Origin: Psychrobacillus faecigallinarum
Lineage (GTDB): Bacteria; Bacillota; Bacilli; Bacillales_A; Planococcaceae
Assembly: GCF_014836595.1 (NCBI RefSeq)
Contig: NZ_JACSQO010000012.1
Location: forward strand, 49,832-113,831
Direction of reading: 5' to 3'
Length of the DNA stretch: 64,000 nt
Made by a program: the position numbers and the translations under genes. The notes beneath the pieces were generated by a model. It did not search any database, had not been told where the DNA came from, and saw only the letters and a program-made list of their open reading frames with translations. Positions 1-8,590 of this stretch are shown in pieces; positions within the stretch are counted from its first letter, which is position 1; every line of letters begins with the position of its first letter.

Positions 1-123
1 TACTGACTTACCATTGAAACTCAATTCCATTGATGACCGACAAGACGCAGCACTTGAAACTAATAACGCAGCCGGTCTAGCATGAATACCTTCCTGAGCT
101 GTAATTTTAAAACGCTTTTTCAT
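1..123 (-). CDS. ptsH: HPr-type phosphocarrier protein (5' part only)
   Basis: The first 41 codons of an HPr-family protein run off the left edge of the window. HPr carries phosphate from enzyme I to the EIIA proteins of the phosphotransferase system in the cytosol. The active-site motif GIHARPA is present with the phosphorylated histidine at residue 14, and FNGKSV precedes the expected regulatory serine, which lies outside the window. The ATG follows a strong GGGGGTGAG ribosome site. It is the third PTS gene in the order crr, nagP, ptsH on this strand. It could be a dedicated HPr paralogue rather than the general one, because enzyme I cannot be seen. Confidence 0.88.
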   Translation of the reverse strand, partial: MKKRFKITAQEGIHARPAALLVSSAASCRSSMELSFNGKSV

Positions 124-139
124 CGTCTCACCCCCGTTA

Positions 140-200
140 GGTTTATAGAAAAAAAGAGAGGCAGACCCAAAAGGAAGTCGGCCAGTCTTCAATTTATTAC
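140..200 (-). terminator. Weak stem-loop with T-run between nagP and ptsH
   Basis: Reading the minus strand, an imperfect GGC-GAC / GTC-GCC stem is followed by TCTCTTTTTTTC. It may partly separate ptsH transcription from nagP. The stem is short and mismatched. Confidence 0.35.
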
Positions 201-213
201 TATGTGAGTTTAC

Positions 214-225
214 TCATCTAGACAC
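214..225 (-). promoter_or_regulatory. Possible NagR/DasR-type operator ahead of ptsH
   Basis: TCATCTAGACAC shares 8 of 12 bases with the GntR-family NagR/DasR half-palindrome TGGTCTAGACCA known from amino-sugar genes. A similar site lies ahead of crr. The functional assignment is inferred. Confidence 0.3.
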
Positions 226-272
226 TTAGGTGAATCAACTTCTAATTTACTGGATACGCCAAATTTCAACCT

Positions 273-1712
273 TTATTTTCGAAGTTTATCTACTTCATCA
301 GCGACAAACTGCACGCTCGTTCCAACAATTACTTGAATGCTTTTCGGACCGACAACATTAATACCATGTATACCTGATGACTTTATTTTCATTTGATCCA
401 CTTGGTCCATATCTCTAACTTCAACGCGTAAGCGAGTAGCACAATGCTCTACTGATGATACATTTGACTTGCCACCAAGACCAGCGAATATTTTAGTCGC
501 CATCGTTGCAAATTTATTGTCAGTAGTTGATATTTCCTCAACTTGTTCAACTTCATCATCTTCTCTTCCTGGAGTTTTCAAATTGAATTTGACGATTAAG
601 AAACGGAATAAGAAGTAGTAGATCACCGCAAATACTAGCCCTTGGACAATCAGCATATAAGGTTGATTTGCGATTGGAATGCTCAAGCTTAAGAAATAAT
701 CGATAAATCCAGCACTAAATCCAAAGCCTGCTGTCCACTGGAAGGAAGCTGCAATAAATAAAGACAAACCTGTCAAAGCTGCATGAACCACATATAATGC
801 TGGTGCTAAGAACATAAAGGCAAACTCAAGAGGCTCTGTTACGCCTGTAAAGAATGAGGCAAATCCAGCTGCAAGCATTAAAGAGGCAGCTTGTTTTTTA
901 CGCTTTGTTTTAGCAGTATGGTACATAGCCAAAGCGGCGGCTGGTAAACCGAACATCATAATTGGGAAGAAGCCCGCTTGATACATTCCTGTTACGCCCT
1001 TGACACCAGAGCTCGACCAGAAATTTTTAATGTCACTTATTCCAATCGTATCAAACCAAAAAACAGCGTTTAACGCGTGATGTAAGCCGGTTGGGATTAA
1101 AAGGCGATTAAAGAATCCATACAGCCCTGCTCCTGCTGCACCTAATCCGCTGATAGTTTCTCCAAATGAAACCAATCCTCCGTAAACAATTGGCCAAATA
1201 AAGAATAGTGCTACGGAAACAGCAAGCATCACAAACGAAGTAACGATTGGCACCATTCGCTTACCACTGAAGAAAGCAAGGAAGTCCGGCAGCTTTACAT
1301 GACTGAAGCGATTGAACATAGCTGCAGCTATAATTCCTGAAAGTATCCCTATAAATGCATTATTCACTTTTTCAAATGATGCATCTACCTCGCCTACATC
1401 AATTCCTTGGAGCAAGGAAACTGTACCTGGAGATAGCATAGTCGTTACGACTAAAAATGCAACCAAACCACTAAGCGCTGCTGCGCCGTCTCTTTCCTTG
1501 GAAAGTCCAATTGCAACTCCGACCGCAAACAGGACTGCTAAATTATCTAAAATTGCTCCTCCTGCTTTAATAAGGAAAGCTGCAACTACATTACCACTTC
1601 CCCAGCCAGTTGGATCCAGCCAATAACCTACCCCCAGCAATATAGCCGCAGCGGGCAATACAGCTACTGGAAGCATTAATGAACGACCGAGCCTTTGAAT
1701 ATAGCTTTTCAT
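273..1712 (-). CDS. nagP: PTS N-acetylglucosamine-type transporter, EIICB
   Basis: This 479-residue membrane permease takes up and phosphorylates a hexose or amino sugar. Residues 1 to about 370 form the multi-spanning EIIC domain. They include the substrate-region motif LIPTGLHHALNAVFWFD and GVTEPLEF, which resemble the NagE/NagP branch more than PtsG. After a linker, residues about 400-479 form EIIB, with the phosphorylated cysteine in EHCATRLR at position 424. There is no fused EIIA, which fits the separate crr gene directly upstream. The ATG has AGGAG 10 bases upstream. N-acetylglucosamine is the likeliest substrate; glucose cannot be excluded from sequence alone. Confidence 0.85.
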   Translation of the reverse strand: MKSYIQRLGRSLMLPVAVLPAAAILLGVGYWLDPTGWGSGNVVAAFLIKAGGAILDNLAVLFAVGVAIGLSKERDGAAALSGLVAFLVVTTMLSPGTVSLLQGIDVGEVDASFEKVNNAFIGILSGIIAAAMFNRFSHVKLPDFLAFFSGKRMVPIVTSFVMLAVSVALFFIWPIVYGGLVSFGETISGLGAAGAGLYGFFNRLLIPTGLHHALNAVFWFDTIGISDIKNFWSSSGVKGVTGMYQAGFFPIMMFGLPAAALAMYHTAKTKRKKQAASLMLAAGFASFFTGVTEPLEFAFMFLAPALYVVHAALTGLSLFIAASFQWTAGFGFSAGFIDYFLSLSIPIANQPYMLIVQGLVFAVIYYFLFRFLIVKFNLKTPGREDDEVEQVEEISTTDNKFATMATKIFAGLGGKSNVSSVEHCATRLRVEVRDMDQVDQMKIKSSGIHGINVVGPKSIQVIVGTSVQFVADEVDKLRK

Positions 1713-1820
1713 TGTTTAACATCTCCTATTCTCCTTATAGATTTAGGGAATCTTTAAAATGATTGCTTAAGCCAAAACAATTAACTAGCTCTGCTCACCT
1801 CCAAATTTCTTTTAATTTGT

Positions 1821-2303
1821 TCAATTGGAGAAAGTGGTCATCAAAACCGTTTTCCCCTGTTCGCAATGTTGTACTTGTTCTAATTGAACAGTCTTTTCTG
1901 CACTATTAGTTATGACAAGAGGTGTCACCAGACTGGCGGCATTCTCCTGTAGAAAATCCCAATCCACCTTTAGTAGCAGCTGACCTTTTTCCACCTTTTC
2001 CCCTGCTTTTACACAAGCAGTAAAGCCTTGTCCCCCTAAGGAAACAGTTTCCAATCCAACATGGATCAGAAGCTCTGTATTATCGTCTGTTCGTAGACCA
2101 ATAGCATGCTTTGTGTTAGCAAGATGTATAATTGTCCCACTACAAGGAGCATGAATATTTCCTCCACTTGGCATGATGGCTACTCCATCTCCTAGCATCC
2201 TTTGACTAAACACCGGATCTGGAACATCATCTAAAGAAAGTACCTCCCCACTTACAGGGGCGAAGATGCGTAACTTCTGCTTAGAAAAAAACCTAGAAAA
2301 CAT
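1821..2303 (-). CDS. crr: PTS glucose-family EIIA component
   Basis: This 160-residue cytosolic EIIA(Glc)-family protein receives phosphate from HPr and passes it to the EIIB domain of the nagP product. The family motifs are APVSGEV, the histidine in TKHAIGL (residue 66) and the phosphorylated histidine in LLIHVGLETV (residue 81). The length matches stand-alone EIIA proteins. It is the first gene of the crr-nagP-ptsH cluster, about 108 bases ahead of nagP. The ATG follows AAAGGGGAT. A NagR-like sequence and the likely promoter lie just upstream. Confidence 0.9.
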   Translation of the reverse strand: MFSRFFSKQKLRIFAPVSGEVLSLDDVPDPVFSQRMLGDGVAIMPSGGNIHAPCSGTIIHLANTKHAIGLRTDDNTELLIHVGLETVSLGGQGFTACVKAGEKVEKGQLLLKVDWDFLQENAASLVTPLVITNSAEKTVQLEQVQHCEQGKTVLMTTFSN

Positions 2304-2363
2304 ACTTTTTATCCCCTTTGCACCTCTTTTATCACACTCAATAATTCCTATACACCATGTATA

Positions 2364-2375
2364 TTGTCTAGTCCC
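2364..2375 (-). promoter_or_regulatory. Possible NagR/DasR-type operator ahead of crr
   Basis: On the minus strand GGGACTAGACAA matches 9 of 12 bases of TGGTCTAGACCA, about 60 bases before the crr start. This is the expected place for an amino-sugar-responsive GntR repressor. The assignment is by pattern only. Confidence 0.4.
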
Positions 2376-2389
2376 ACATTAAAGAACAG

Positions 2390-2427
2390 AAAAAAGGAGC
2401 AGGCAATGAAATTCATGCCAACTCCTA
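2390..2427 (-). terminator. Second rho-independent terminator after the FusB-like gene
   Basis: The minus strand reads AGGAG, then a TGGCATGA inner stem, then CTCCTTTTTTC. It lies about 40 bases beyond the first terminator, so the FusB-like gene has tandem terminators insulating crr. Confidence 0.6.
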
Positions 2428-2458
2428 AAAAGAATTATCTTTTCTCTTACTCCTTCAT

Positions 2459-2503
2459 CTAAAAAATGCTCTTTGACAAAGTTTCTTCCATCAAAGAGCA
2501 TTT
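2459..2503 (-). terminator. Terminator of the FusB-like gene
   Basis: A perfect 13-base inverted repeat (AAATGCTCTTTGA / TCAAAGAGCATTT) with a 14-base loop ends in a T-run on the minus strand, a few bases after the stop codon. Confidence 0.85.
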
Positions 2504-2507
2504 CAAA

Positions 2508-3143
2508 TTATTTCAAACCACTTAAAAATTCTGTTAGCTTAGAGGCGTCTGTAATATTTTCGTTACATCGTATGCTATCCACGCAAATGGTATTTCCTTG
2601 TTTCGTAAATGTTCCTTCATTTCCTTTTTTCGAACTCACCATAAACATAGTGACGTCTTCGAGGTGATTACAGATGGCACAAATTCCTTTCTTCACTTGG
2701 TTACCATATGTTCCACGTCTTCCATGTAATTGGCCATCTTTTTCGTATATTATATACTTTCGATTAGTACCATTATCGGTGATACAGAAATAGACTGAAC
2801 CAATTCTTTCTTCTACGCTTTGTTTAGGGGCCTTTAGTTTTTTATCCTTTGGAAAGAATTTTTTTATCGTATGCTCCGAAACCTCTGGAAAAGGAATTAC
2901 TAAAGTTCTTAGTTCTTTTAAAAAGGCTTCTAACTGTTCCTTGTTCTCTAGGTCTAAAATTTTATCGATTAATAGCTTCTGTTCTTTGTTTAAATCCGTA
3001 AAGGCCTCACTGTTTTTTTCTTGGACAAGTTCCTTTAAAGCTTTGATAACTGCTTTATCCTTAGTAACTCCAAGCCCATTCACTAACTTTTTTGCTTGTT
3101 CCTTTAGGATGTTGTATTGAATCGGTTGAATGAATTGCTCCAT
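2508..3143 (-). CDS. FusB/FusC-family elongation factor G-binding protein
   Basis: This 211-residue protein has the two-domain layout of staphylococcal FusB/FusC, which bind EF-G and release it from the ribosome, giving fusidic acid resistance. A helical N-terminal half (residues 1-105) is followed by NRKYIIY, the GNQVKKG segment and a zinc-binding domain with Cys155, Cys158, Cys187 and Cys193 (CAICN and CVDSIRCN). An in-frame ATG 63 bases upstream exists, but GGGGAG lies at the right distance only for the ATG at 3143. The gene is monocistronic with tandem terminators. Chromosomal members occur in many Bacillales; whether this one protects against fusidic acid is unknown. Confidence 0.82.
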   Translation of the reverse strand: MEQFIQPIQYNILKEQAKKLVNGLGVTKDKAVIKALKELVQEKNSEAFTDLNKEQKLLIDKILDLENKEQLEAFLKELRTLVIPFPEVSEHTIKKFFPKDKKLKAPKQSVEERIGSVYFCITDNGTNRKYIIYEKDGQLHGRRGTYGNQVKKGICAICNHLEDVTMFMVSSKKGNEGTFTKQGNTICVDSIRCNENITDASKLTEFLSGLK

Positions 3144-3234
3144 ATCCCTTACTCCCCACTCTAATTTTCTAATATATAAATTACCAATCTTTGTTAATAA
3201 GTGCAATTAATTAATTTTTCAAATACAGTGAGGC

Positions 3235-3993
3235 TTATGTCAAAATATCCAAAAGCTCAGTAATACTAAAAATTACGTGTGTTGGGATAGCTTCGCTTGG
3301 GAGAGATATTACATTATTATTTGATTCCTTTGCGAGCTTAGCTAGGAGAATATCCTCCATTCCTTCAGATCCCGCTCTTGCATTGGACTTTACTTGCTTG
3401 AAGTGGTTTGGTAGGCTCCTATTGATCCATACAGTCCTTACTCCCGTCTGGTTTGCTGGAATAATATCGTGATCAATTCGATCTCCTATATGTGCTACAA
3501 CTGCTTGAAGCTCCTTAAACACCCTTGTATCTGGCTTAGCATAGCCAGCTGTATCAGGGGTAATTATTTTATCAAAACATGCAGTAAGCCCTAAAGCATC
3601 CAATACAGGCAGCTGATACTTTAAATAACCATTTGTTATAACTGCCAGTGAATATCCCCTTCGCTTTAACTCCTGCAGAACTTCTATAATTCCTTCTTCT
3701 AAGAGATAGATTGAGGTTGGCATACAATATTTTTTCACTATCTCTTCCACATTAATCGGGAGGTTCAGGTTTATGCTATTAGTATATGAATTCACAATTT
3801 GTTCCCAGTCATATGCCTCAACAAATTTTCCCTGGCTCAATAGAGTTTGATGCTCTAGGATAAATGCTTCTACACAATCTACAGAATCTCTCTTTTTCTC
3901 ATGGATGATACGCTGTATCTCTGGAAACACATGACTAACAAAAGGGTTTTGCATAATGGTTCCATCCAAATCAAAAGTAATCCATTTATTCAT
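3235..3993 (-). CDS. HAD-superfamily hydrolase (phosphatase-like)
   Basis: This 252-residue cytosolic haloacid dehalogenase-fold protein is probably a phosphatase. Motif I is FDLDGTIM with the nucleophile Asp8 and the acid/base Asp10, motif II is VITNG, the motif III lysine is in YAKPDTRVF and motif IV is HIGDRIDHDI. A helical cap lies between motifs I and II (C1 subfamily). The substrate cannot be told from sequence. The start is ATG with only a weak GGGGTTG upstream. It stands alone between the FusB-like gene and the SLH protein gene. Confidence 0.85.
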   Translation of the reverse strand: MNKWITFDLDGTIMQNPFVSHVFPEIQRIIHEKKRDSVDCVEAFILEHQTLLSQGKFVEAYDWEQIVNSYTNSINLNLPINVEEIVKKYCMPTSIYLLEEGIIEVLQELKRRGYSLAVITNGYLKYQLPVLDALGLTACFDKIITPDTAGYAKPDTRVFKELQAVVAHIGDRIDHDIIPANQTGVRTVWINRSLPNHFKQVKSNARAGSEGMEDILLAKLAKESNNNVISLPSEAIPTHVIFSITELLDILT

Positions 3994-4040
3994 TTTATAA
4001 CAACCCCAATTGTAAATATTTTAAACCTCTGACCACAATA

Positions 4041-4066
4041 AAAACCCTCGCTTACACGAGGGCTCG
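4041..4066 (-). terminator. Terminator of the first YcdB-SLH gene
   Basis: CCCTCG / CGAGGG stem with a 6-base loop followed on the minus strand by TTTTTA, six bases after the stop codon. Confidence 0.75.
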
Positions 4067-4072
4067 CATTAT

Positions 4073-6307
4073 TTAATAATTAATATATCTTCCCTTTTTA
4101 GCAATCTCATGAGCTAGACGAATAGTAGAAACCGACATTTCCGCATATGTCACTTCTTGCTTAGGATTAAATTGATTTTTAGATGTCTCAAATAGCCCGT
4201 ATTTATTTGCTAGAGCGACATATCCAATGTAATCAGGATTTATATTTTTTGTATCAGCGAAGTCTACCTTGTATATATCATAGTGCTTTGCAGCATGCTC
4301 TAAGCCGAGTACTCTAATATACCATGTAGAAAGTTCTTCTCTTGTTACTGGTGAGTCTACATCAAATTTTTTGCCTTCTACGTTCAGAATTTCAGATCCA
4401 ACCGCTCTTTCAATTACTTGATATAATGGATGCTTTGGATCGATATTATCAAACGTTTGCTCCATTGCTTCATTTTCATAATAATATCTTCCCTCATAGA
4501 AGTAGGTGAGAGAATTCATCAGAATTTTAAGTGCATCACCTTTTGAAATAGCAGCATCTCCATTAAAGGTTTTGGCATCCTTCACATCTAAAATCTTCGT
4601 GCTAATTAAGTAATTGAGTTCTTCCTCAGCAGTCGGGTGTGAAACAACCACTGAGCTTTGCTCTCCATATAGGCTGCTCCATTTACCGGTCTTAGCATCT
4701 AGTGTACTGTAAAGGCTATCGTTGTAGACAGGCACATACAGTAAATCATAATGCTTATTATCCTTCTTTTGCATTTGCTTTGTATAATTTAACTTTACCT
4801 TTAAAGAACTACTTAAGATTGCCATTGCCTCTTTCTCAGGAAGTACATCCTTTACAGAAGGCCACTCATCTATTTTTTGTTCATTTACATATAGGCTGCT
4901 TAGTGAGCCATCTGCAGAAACACCTACATTAATCATATCTCCATTTACTAGTATTCCATTTACTACTCGAGGGAAGGAGAAGTTATATGTTCCCATTCCT
5001 TCATCATAGTATGGCTCGTCAACTGGCATGCTAAAGTTATGCAAGGAAGAAGGAATCCATTCTTTGATAAAAGCTGTTGCTTTCGCTAAGGCTTCCTTTT
5101 GAGAAATTGGCTTTGCTACCGCTTGCTTTTCTCCTAGCTCTTGAAGTAAATATCCCATCATATTATGATATTGAACAATTTCTCCAGTAGCTTTATTAAT
5201 CTCAATACTAGCACCACTTCCACCATTTTTGTGGTTATACATGTACTGAATGCTGTAAACAGTCTGACCATTATAATTTTCAATCTCATCAATTGATTGG
5301 ATGCTTAGCTTCAATTTATCTGATTTATTTTGTAGGAGCTTTTCTGCAACTTTTTTAGCTTCCTCTACCGTTATTCCCTTTTGTTTTGCAGGTAGAGGTT
5401 TCTCTACAATCTTTGTAACCTTTGTCTTTGAAGGAAATTTATCTGTCAATCCATTTGCAGTTAACCATTTGCCAGTTGAAGCATGGACCCCAATAAAATT
5501 ACCCGTTGGTTGATAAATCAGCTTAACCGTGCGCTCTCCTGACTGGTAATCCACATTCACCTGATATTGAAGCTCTACTTTAACATTTTCTTTTAATTTA
5601 CTTAATATATCCTTTTCAGACTTAATGTTTTTTACTTCGTCAAAAGTGTTCTTTTCTTGTTTGGATGGATATTTGTAAAAATTAGTGATTTGACCATTTC
5701 CAAGAATCGTCACTTCCACGCGGTTATCCGATATTGAAATATCATTTTTGGTTTTTGAGAAGGAGAAGGAATAATTAATAGGCTCTGTTAAAATGCGAGT
5801 TGGATAATAATAATTGTTATCACTTTCTAACTTGTATGAGTCTTCCTTCAACAAACTCTTAACGAAGTCTTCTGCTAATTTTCTTGCTTCATCCTTGGAA
5901 ACCTTCGCTGGAAATAAGGCATCCGATCCAATTGGTGGTGAGTACGAGTAATGTTCGATGTCTAAATTTTCACCAACAAATCCCACGTTGCCATATACTC
6001 TTTTTCCTTCAACCGTTTGAGTAAAGCTTAGATTGTATCGAGTTGTCTCATCCTCTGGGAAGTAATAGCTGCCACTACTCATTTGAAAGTCACTACTTTT
6101 TAATGAATCAAATTGCTTTGGAAAATACGAGCGAAACTTTTTAATCAAATCTTCCTTCGTATAAACAACCTCTGAAGATGCTACCTGAACTAACGGTTTA
6201 TCCGGCTGCCCCAATCCCGTAGTTGCCGCGCTAGCAGTAGTAGAAAATAATCCAACGGTCAATGCAGATGAAGTCAAGATGATCCCAAGCTTATTTAATT
6301 TAACCAA
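4073..6307 (-). CDS. YcdB/YcdC repeat protein with S-layer-homology domains
   Basis: This 744-residue exported protein has a signal peptide (residues 1-27, ending ASAA). A long region follows with repeated YcdB/YcdC-type modules that resemble PepSY domains, marked by recurrent VSKDEA-, TVEEAKK- and SQKEAL-type helices. SLH modules occupy about residues 560-744 and would anchor it to cell-wall polymer. The start is TTG, seven bases after GGGGGA. A paralogue of almost the same length and layout lies at 20883-23099, also with a TTG start. The role is unknown; PepSY-like modules often inhibit peptidases. Confidence 0.78.
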   Translation of the reverse strand: MVKLNKLGIILTSSALTVGLFSTTASAATTGLGQPDKPLVQVASSEVVYTKEDLIKKFRSYFPKQFDSLKSSDFQMSSGSYYFPEDETTRYNLSFTQTVEGKRVYGNVGFVGENLDIEHYSYSPPIGSDALFPAKVSKDEARKLAEDFVKSLLKEDSYKLESDNNYYYPTRILTEPINYSFSFSKTKNDISISDNRVEVTILGNGQITNFYKYPSKQEKNTFDEVKNIKSEKDILSKLKENVKVELQYQVNVDYQSGERTVKLIYQPTGNFIGVHASTGKWLTANGLTDKFPSKTKVTKIVEKPLPAKQKGITVEEAKKVAEKLLQNKSDKLKLSIQSIDEIENYNGQTVYSIQYMYNHKNGGSGASIEINKATGEIVQYHNMMGYLLQELGEKQAVAKPISQKEALAKATAFIKEWIPSSLHNFSMPVDEPYYDEGMGTYNFSFPRVVNGILVNGDMINVGVSADGSLSSLYVNEQKIDEWPSVKDVLPEKEAMAILSSSLKVKLNYTKQMQKKDNKHYDLLYVPVYNDSLYSTLDAKTGKWSSLYGEQSSVVVSHPTAEEELNYLISTKILDVKDAKTFNGDAAISKGDALKILMNSLTYFYEGRYYYENEAMEQTFDNIDPKHPLYQVIERAVGSEILNVEGKKFDVDSPVTREELSTWYIRVLGLEHAAKHYDIYKVDFADTKNINPDYIGYVALANKYGLFETSKNQFNPKQEVTYAEMSVSTIRLAHEIAKKGRYINY

Positions 6308-6540
6308 GATTGTCCCCCATTTTGTAATCTCATATTTTTTATCTATCTTCCCTATGCTTGTCTATTAATTTCCCCTATGGAATAGGTTGCTTGAACATAA
6401 TTTAGCTCTTAAGTCTCCTCCCTTTTATAGAAAAACACAAACCTACTTATTTATATGCTAGATAGAATCAGAATATTCCATATTTATGTTTTTTTTATAC
6501 ATTAATAAAGAAATAGTTTTAATGAAATTCACTTTGAGGG

Positions 6541-6678
6541 GATTGTAGTAATTCGAGGAGTGATTGTCGTAATCCAAGCAATGATTGTAGTAATCCATTG
6601 GGCGATTGTAGTAATTCAAGCCTGTATTGTCGTAATCTATTGGGGGATTATAGTAATCCATATCAATATTGTCGTAAA
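6541..6678. repeat. 21-base-period intergenic array A (7 copies)
   Basis: Seven copies of a core that reads ATTACTACAATC or ATTACGACAATC on the minus strand begin at 6541, 6562, 6583, 6604, 6625, 6646 and 6667, exactly 21 bases apart. The spacer bases vary, the core is conserved. The array starts right after the yoxD terminator. On the minus strand the period also yields an 84-codon ORF with YYN/YDN heptads, but it has no convincing ribosome site, and the related arrays at 17.4 and 55.2 kb break frame. I regard the rest of 6308-6719 as having no gene. Confidence 0.9.
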
Positions 6679-6679
6679 C

Positions 6680-6709
6680 AAAAAAGATCGTGATTTTCAT
6701 CACGATCTT
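6680..6709 (-). terminator. yoxD terminator
   Basis: Perfect AAGATCGTGA / TCACGATCTT stem followed by TTTTTTG on the minus strand, 10 bases after the yoxD stop. Confidence 0.85.
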
Positions 6710-6719
6710 CATTTAAGAT

Positions 6720-7436
6720 TTATGGATTAGTTGACCATAATCCAGCTGATTTCAGTAGAATTCTTGGATTCATCTTCAGCTGGGCTACCATGAAGTCAGC
6801 AATGTCTTCTGGCTGCATAACTTTTTCTGGATTGCCATCTGTAAGATTTAATTCAACTGCCATATCTGTTGCGACAGTACTTGGTGTCAATGTTACTACA
6901 CGGATATTTTGCTTTCTTACTTCTAGCATTAATGATTCACTTAGTGCGATAACTGCTGCTTTTGAGGCGCTATAAGCACTTGTGACTGGAGCACCTTTTT
7001 GGCCAGCAGTAGAAGAAATATTGATAATATCTCCTGCATTTTTTTCAATCATATCTGGTAATACTGCTCTTGTTACATAGTAAACACCCATGACATTCAC
7101 TTGAATGATTTTAGCCCAATCTTCTGGGTCTACTTCAAGAAACTTGCCAAACTTTGAAATCCCAGCATTGTTTACTAAAATTTCAATTGGACCTAGCTCG
7201 CCACGAATTTTCTCAACTGCAGCATTCACAGATTCCATATTGGAAACGTCTGCAGTAGCTAAAGAAACCTTCACACCGTACGATTGCAATTCACTTGCAA
7301 CTGCCTCTAAATTTTCTATTGATCTTCCCAAAAGTCCAAGGTTGATCCCCTCTTTAGCGAATGCTAAGGCTGTTGCACGACCGATGCCTCGACCTGCACC
7401 AGTAATCAATGCCGTTTTCCCTTTAATTGCTTGCAT
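6720..7436 (-). CDS. yoxD: Short-chain dehydrogenase/reductase, FabG-like (YoxD type)
   Basis: This 238-residue NAD(P)-dependent oxidoreductase has the full SDR set: nucleotide-binding TGAGRGIG (13-20), NNAG (89-92), and the catalytic Ser142, Tyr155 and Lys159 in YSASK. The whole protein, including the end AGLWSTNP, closely resembles the 3-oxoacyl-ACP reductase homologue YoxD of Bacillus subtilis. The C-terminus [10 protein letters not shown] is also typical. The start has AAGGAGAG upstream. It is not next to other fatty-acid synthesis genes, so a housekeeping FabG role is doubtful and the substrate is unknown. Confidence 0.85.
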   Translation of the reverse strand: MQAIKGKTALITGAGRGIGRATALAFAKEGINLGLLGRSIENLEAVASELQSYGVKVSLATADVSNMESVNAAVEKIRGELGPIEILVNNAGISKFGKFLEVDPEDWAKIIQVNVMGVYYVTRAVLPDMIEKNAGDIINISSTAGQKGAPVTSAYSASKAAVIALSESLMLEVRKQNIRVVTLTPSTVATDMAVELNLTDGNPEKVMQPEDIADFMVAQLKMNPRILLKSAGLWSTNP

Positions 7437-7505
7437 GCGAATCTCTCCTTATGTACACATTTTTCCTTACACATTTAGCGTACCCTCATTCGGAGAAAAA
7501 ATATA

Positions 7506-8030
7506 TTATTTTGCTTTAGATGGCATTTGCTTAGCAGGCGGTTTTATTTCCTTCACGCTTTCAATCAAGGCAAAAATAACGCCTAATACTAACTGAATGA
7601 ACCCAAAGTACCTTAAGCTTTCATTTTGCAATCCTATAATTGTACTCACCACAATAATCATTCCAAAAATAATCATATATTTGCATATTACTAGTGGCTT
7701 AACATTCCATTCCAAAAGCTCGATTTTCAGGATAAAAAAGATAGCTCCAAATAAAAATAGTAAAGAACCTAAGTATATTAAAAGATTTTCCCCTAATAAA
7801 ACTCCGCCTAGCACAATGACTGGCCCCAAAATTAGCATGAATATACGAATTATTTTGGAGTTAACAGGCTTCTTTACTCTCCTTGTTTTCCTCGAGCTAA
7901 GTACCATTGCACCTAAAAAAAATAGCCCCACCCCGTAAACCATTAAGAACGAATTATCAAGCATTTCAACCTTTACAGACATCAAAAGAGAACCACACAG
8001 CATAGATAATACTCCTAGTAAAAGTGCCAT
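7506..8030 (-). CDS. Hypothetical multi-pass membrane protein
   Basis: This 174-residue protein is not recognised. It has about five or six hydrophobic segments (residues 1-20, 28-45, 62-80, 83-103, 115-135, 140-155) joined by short basic loops such as SRKTRRVKK, and a hydrophilic C-terminus rich in lysine and proline. The ATG follows GGGAGG. It lies about 70 bases upstream of yoxD on the same strand and might share its transcript. Confidence 0.65.
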   Translation of the reverse strand: MALLLGVLSMLCGSLLMSVKVEMLDNSFLMVYGVGLFFLGAMVLSSRKTRRVKKPVNSKIIRIFMLILGPVIVLGGVLLGENLLIYLGSLLFLFGAIFFILKIELLEWNVKPLVICKYMIIFGMIIVVSTIIGLQNESLRYFGFIQLVLGVIFALIESVKEIKPPAKQMPSKAK

Positions 8031-8090
8031 CTAACCTCCCGAACATTTTTACCTAATTATCCCATACAAAGAAAATAAATGGTATTAGTT

Positions 8091-8579
8091 TCAACTTAGC
8101 AAATACTTTGCTATCAATAAGGCTGTAAATGCAAAAGGGGTTTGTAATATAAATCCGAGCATTATATATAGAGGTATTTGTTTTCCCTTAATCATTTTAT
8201 TTAGTAGCAATACACGTATACTATATACGCAAAACGGTATTAAAAATATAACCGCAGTAATTAGGCCGGGCACATACCTTTGAAAAAAAATACCTTGAAG
8301 GACATGACCAATTCCATTCGCTAAAAAAATTCCTCCAACCATCAGCATTAAAAATGAACTAGGAGCCATCCCTAAAAATCTTTTATTTGCTGCAGTGACT
8401 AAACAACCCACAGTAACAATCACCCATAGCAAGCTAAAGGCAAGCGTAAATTCTTCTTCTGTTACTTGAAAGGGAAGTGGCAGAATAAATTTCTCTACTG
8501 TCAAAATTTCCTCTACATCATGAAGAAGAAACACGATCGGAAACATCCATAAAAGTTTTTTTATTTTTATATCTTCCAT
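8091..8579 (-). CDS. HXXEE-domain membrane protein
   Basis: This 162-residue membrane protein carries the signature His20-Asp-Val-Glu23-Glu24 in FLLHDVEEIL and a second conserved patch, ANGIGHVLQGI, both typical of the HXXEE family. There are four to five membrane segments. The conserved His and Glu residues suggest metal binding or catalysis within the membrane, but no function is established. It starts 11 bases after the DUF4179 gene and may be co-transcribed with the sigma factor operon. Confidence 0.75.
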   Translation of the reverse strand: MEDIKIKKLLWMFPIVFLLHDVEEILTVEKFILPLPFQVTEEEFTLAFSLLWVIVTVGCLVTAANKRFLGMAPSSFLMLMVGGIFLANGIGHVLQGIFFQRYVPGLITAVIFLIPFCVYSIRVLLLNKMIKGKQIPLYIMLGFILQTPFAFTALLIAKYLLS

Positions 8580-8590
8580 TACTTATCATC

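Noticed and set aside
4073..6307. True S-layer structural protein
   Set aside because: The SLH modules anchor it, but the body consists of YcdB/YcdC modules, not a typical S-layer lattice domain.
6458..6712. An 84-codon ORF with YYN/YDN heptad repeats on the minus strand
   Set aside because: It is a by-product of the 21-base period. It has no ribosome site, and related arrays at 17.4 and 55.2 kb break frame at their 40-base steps.
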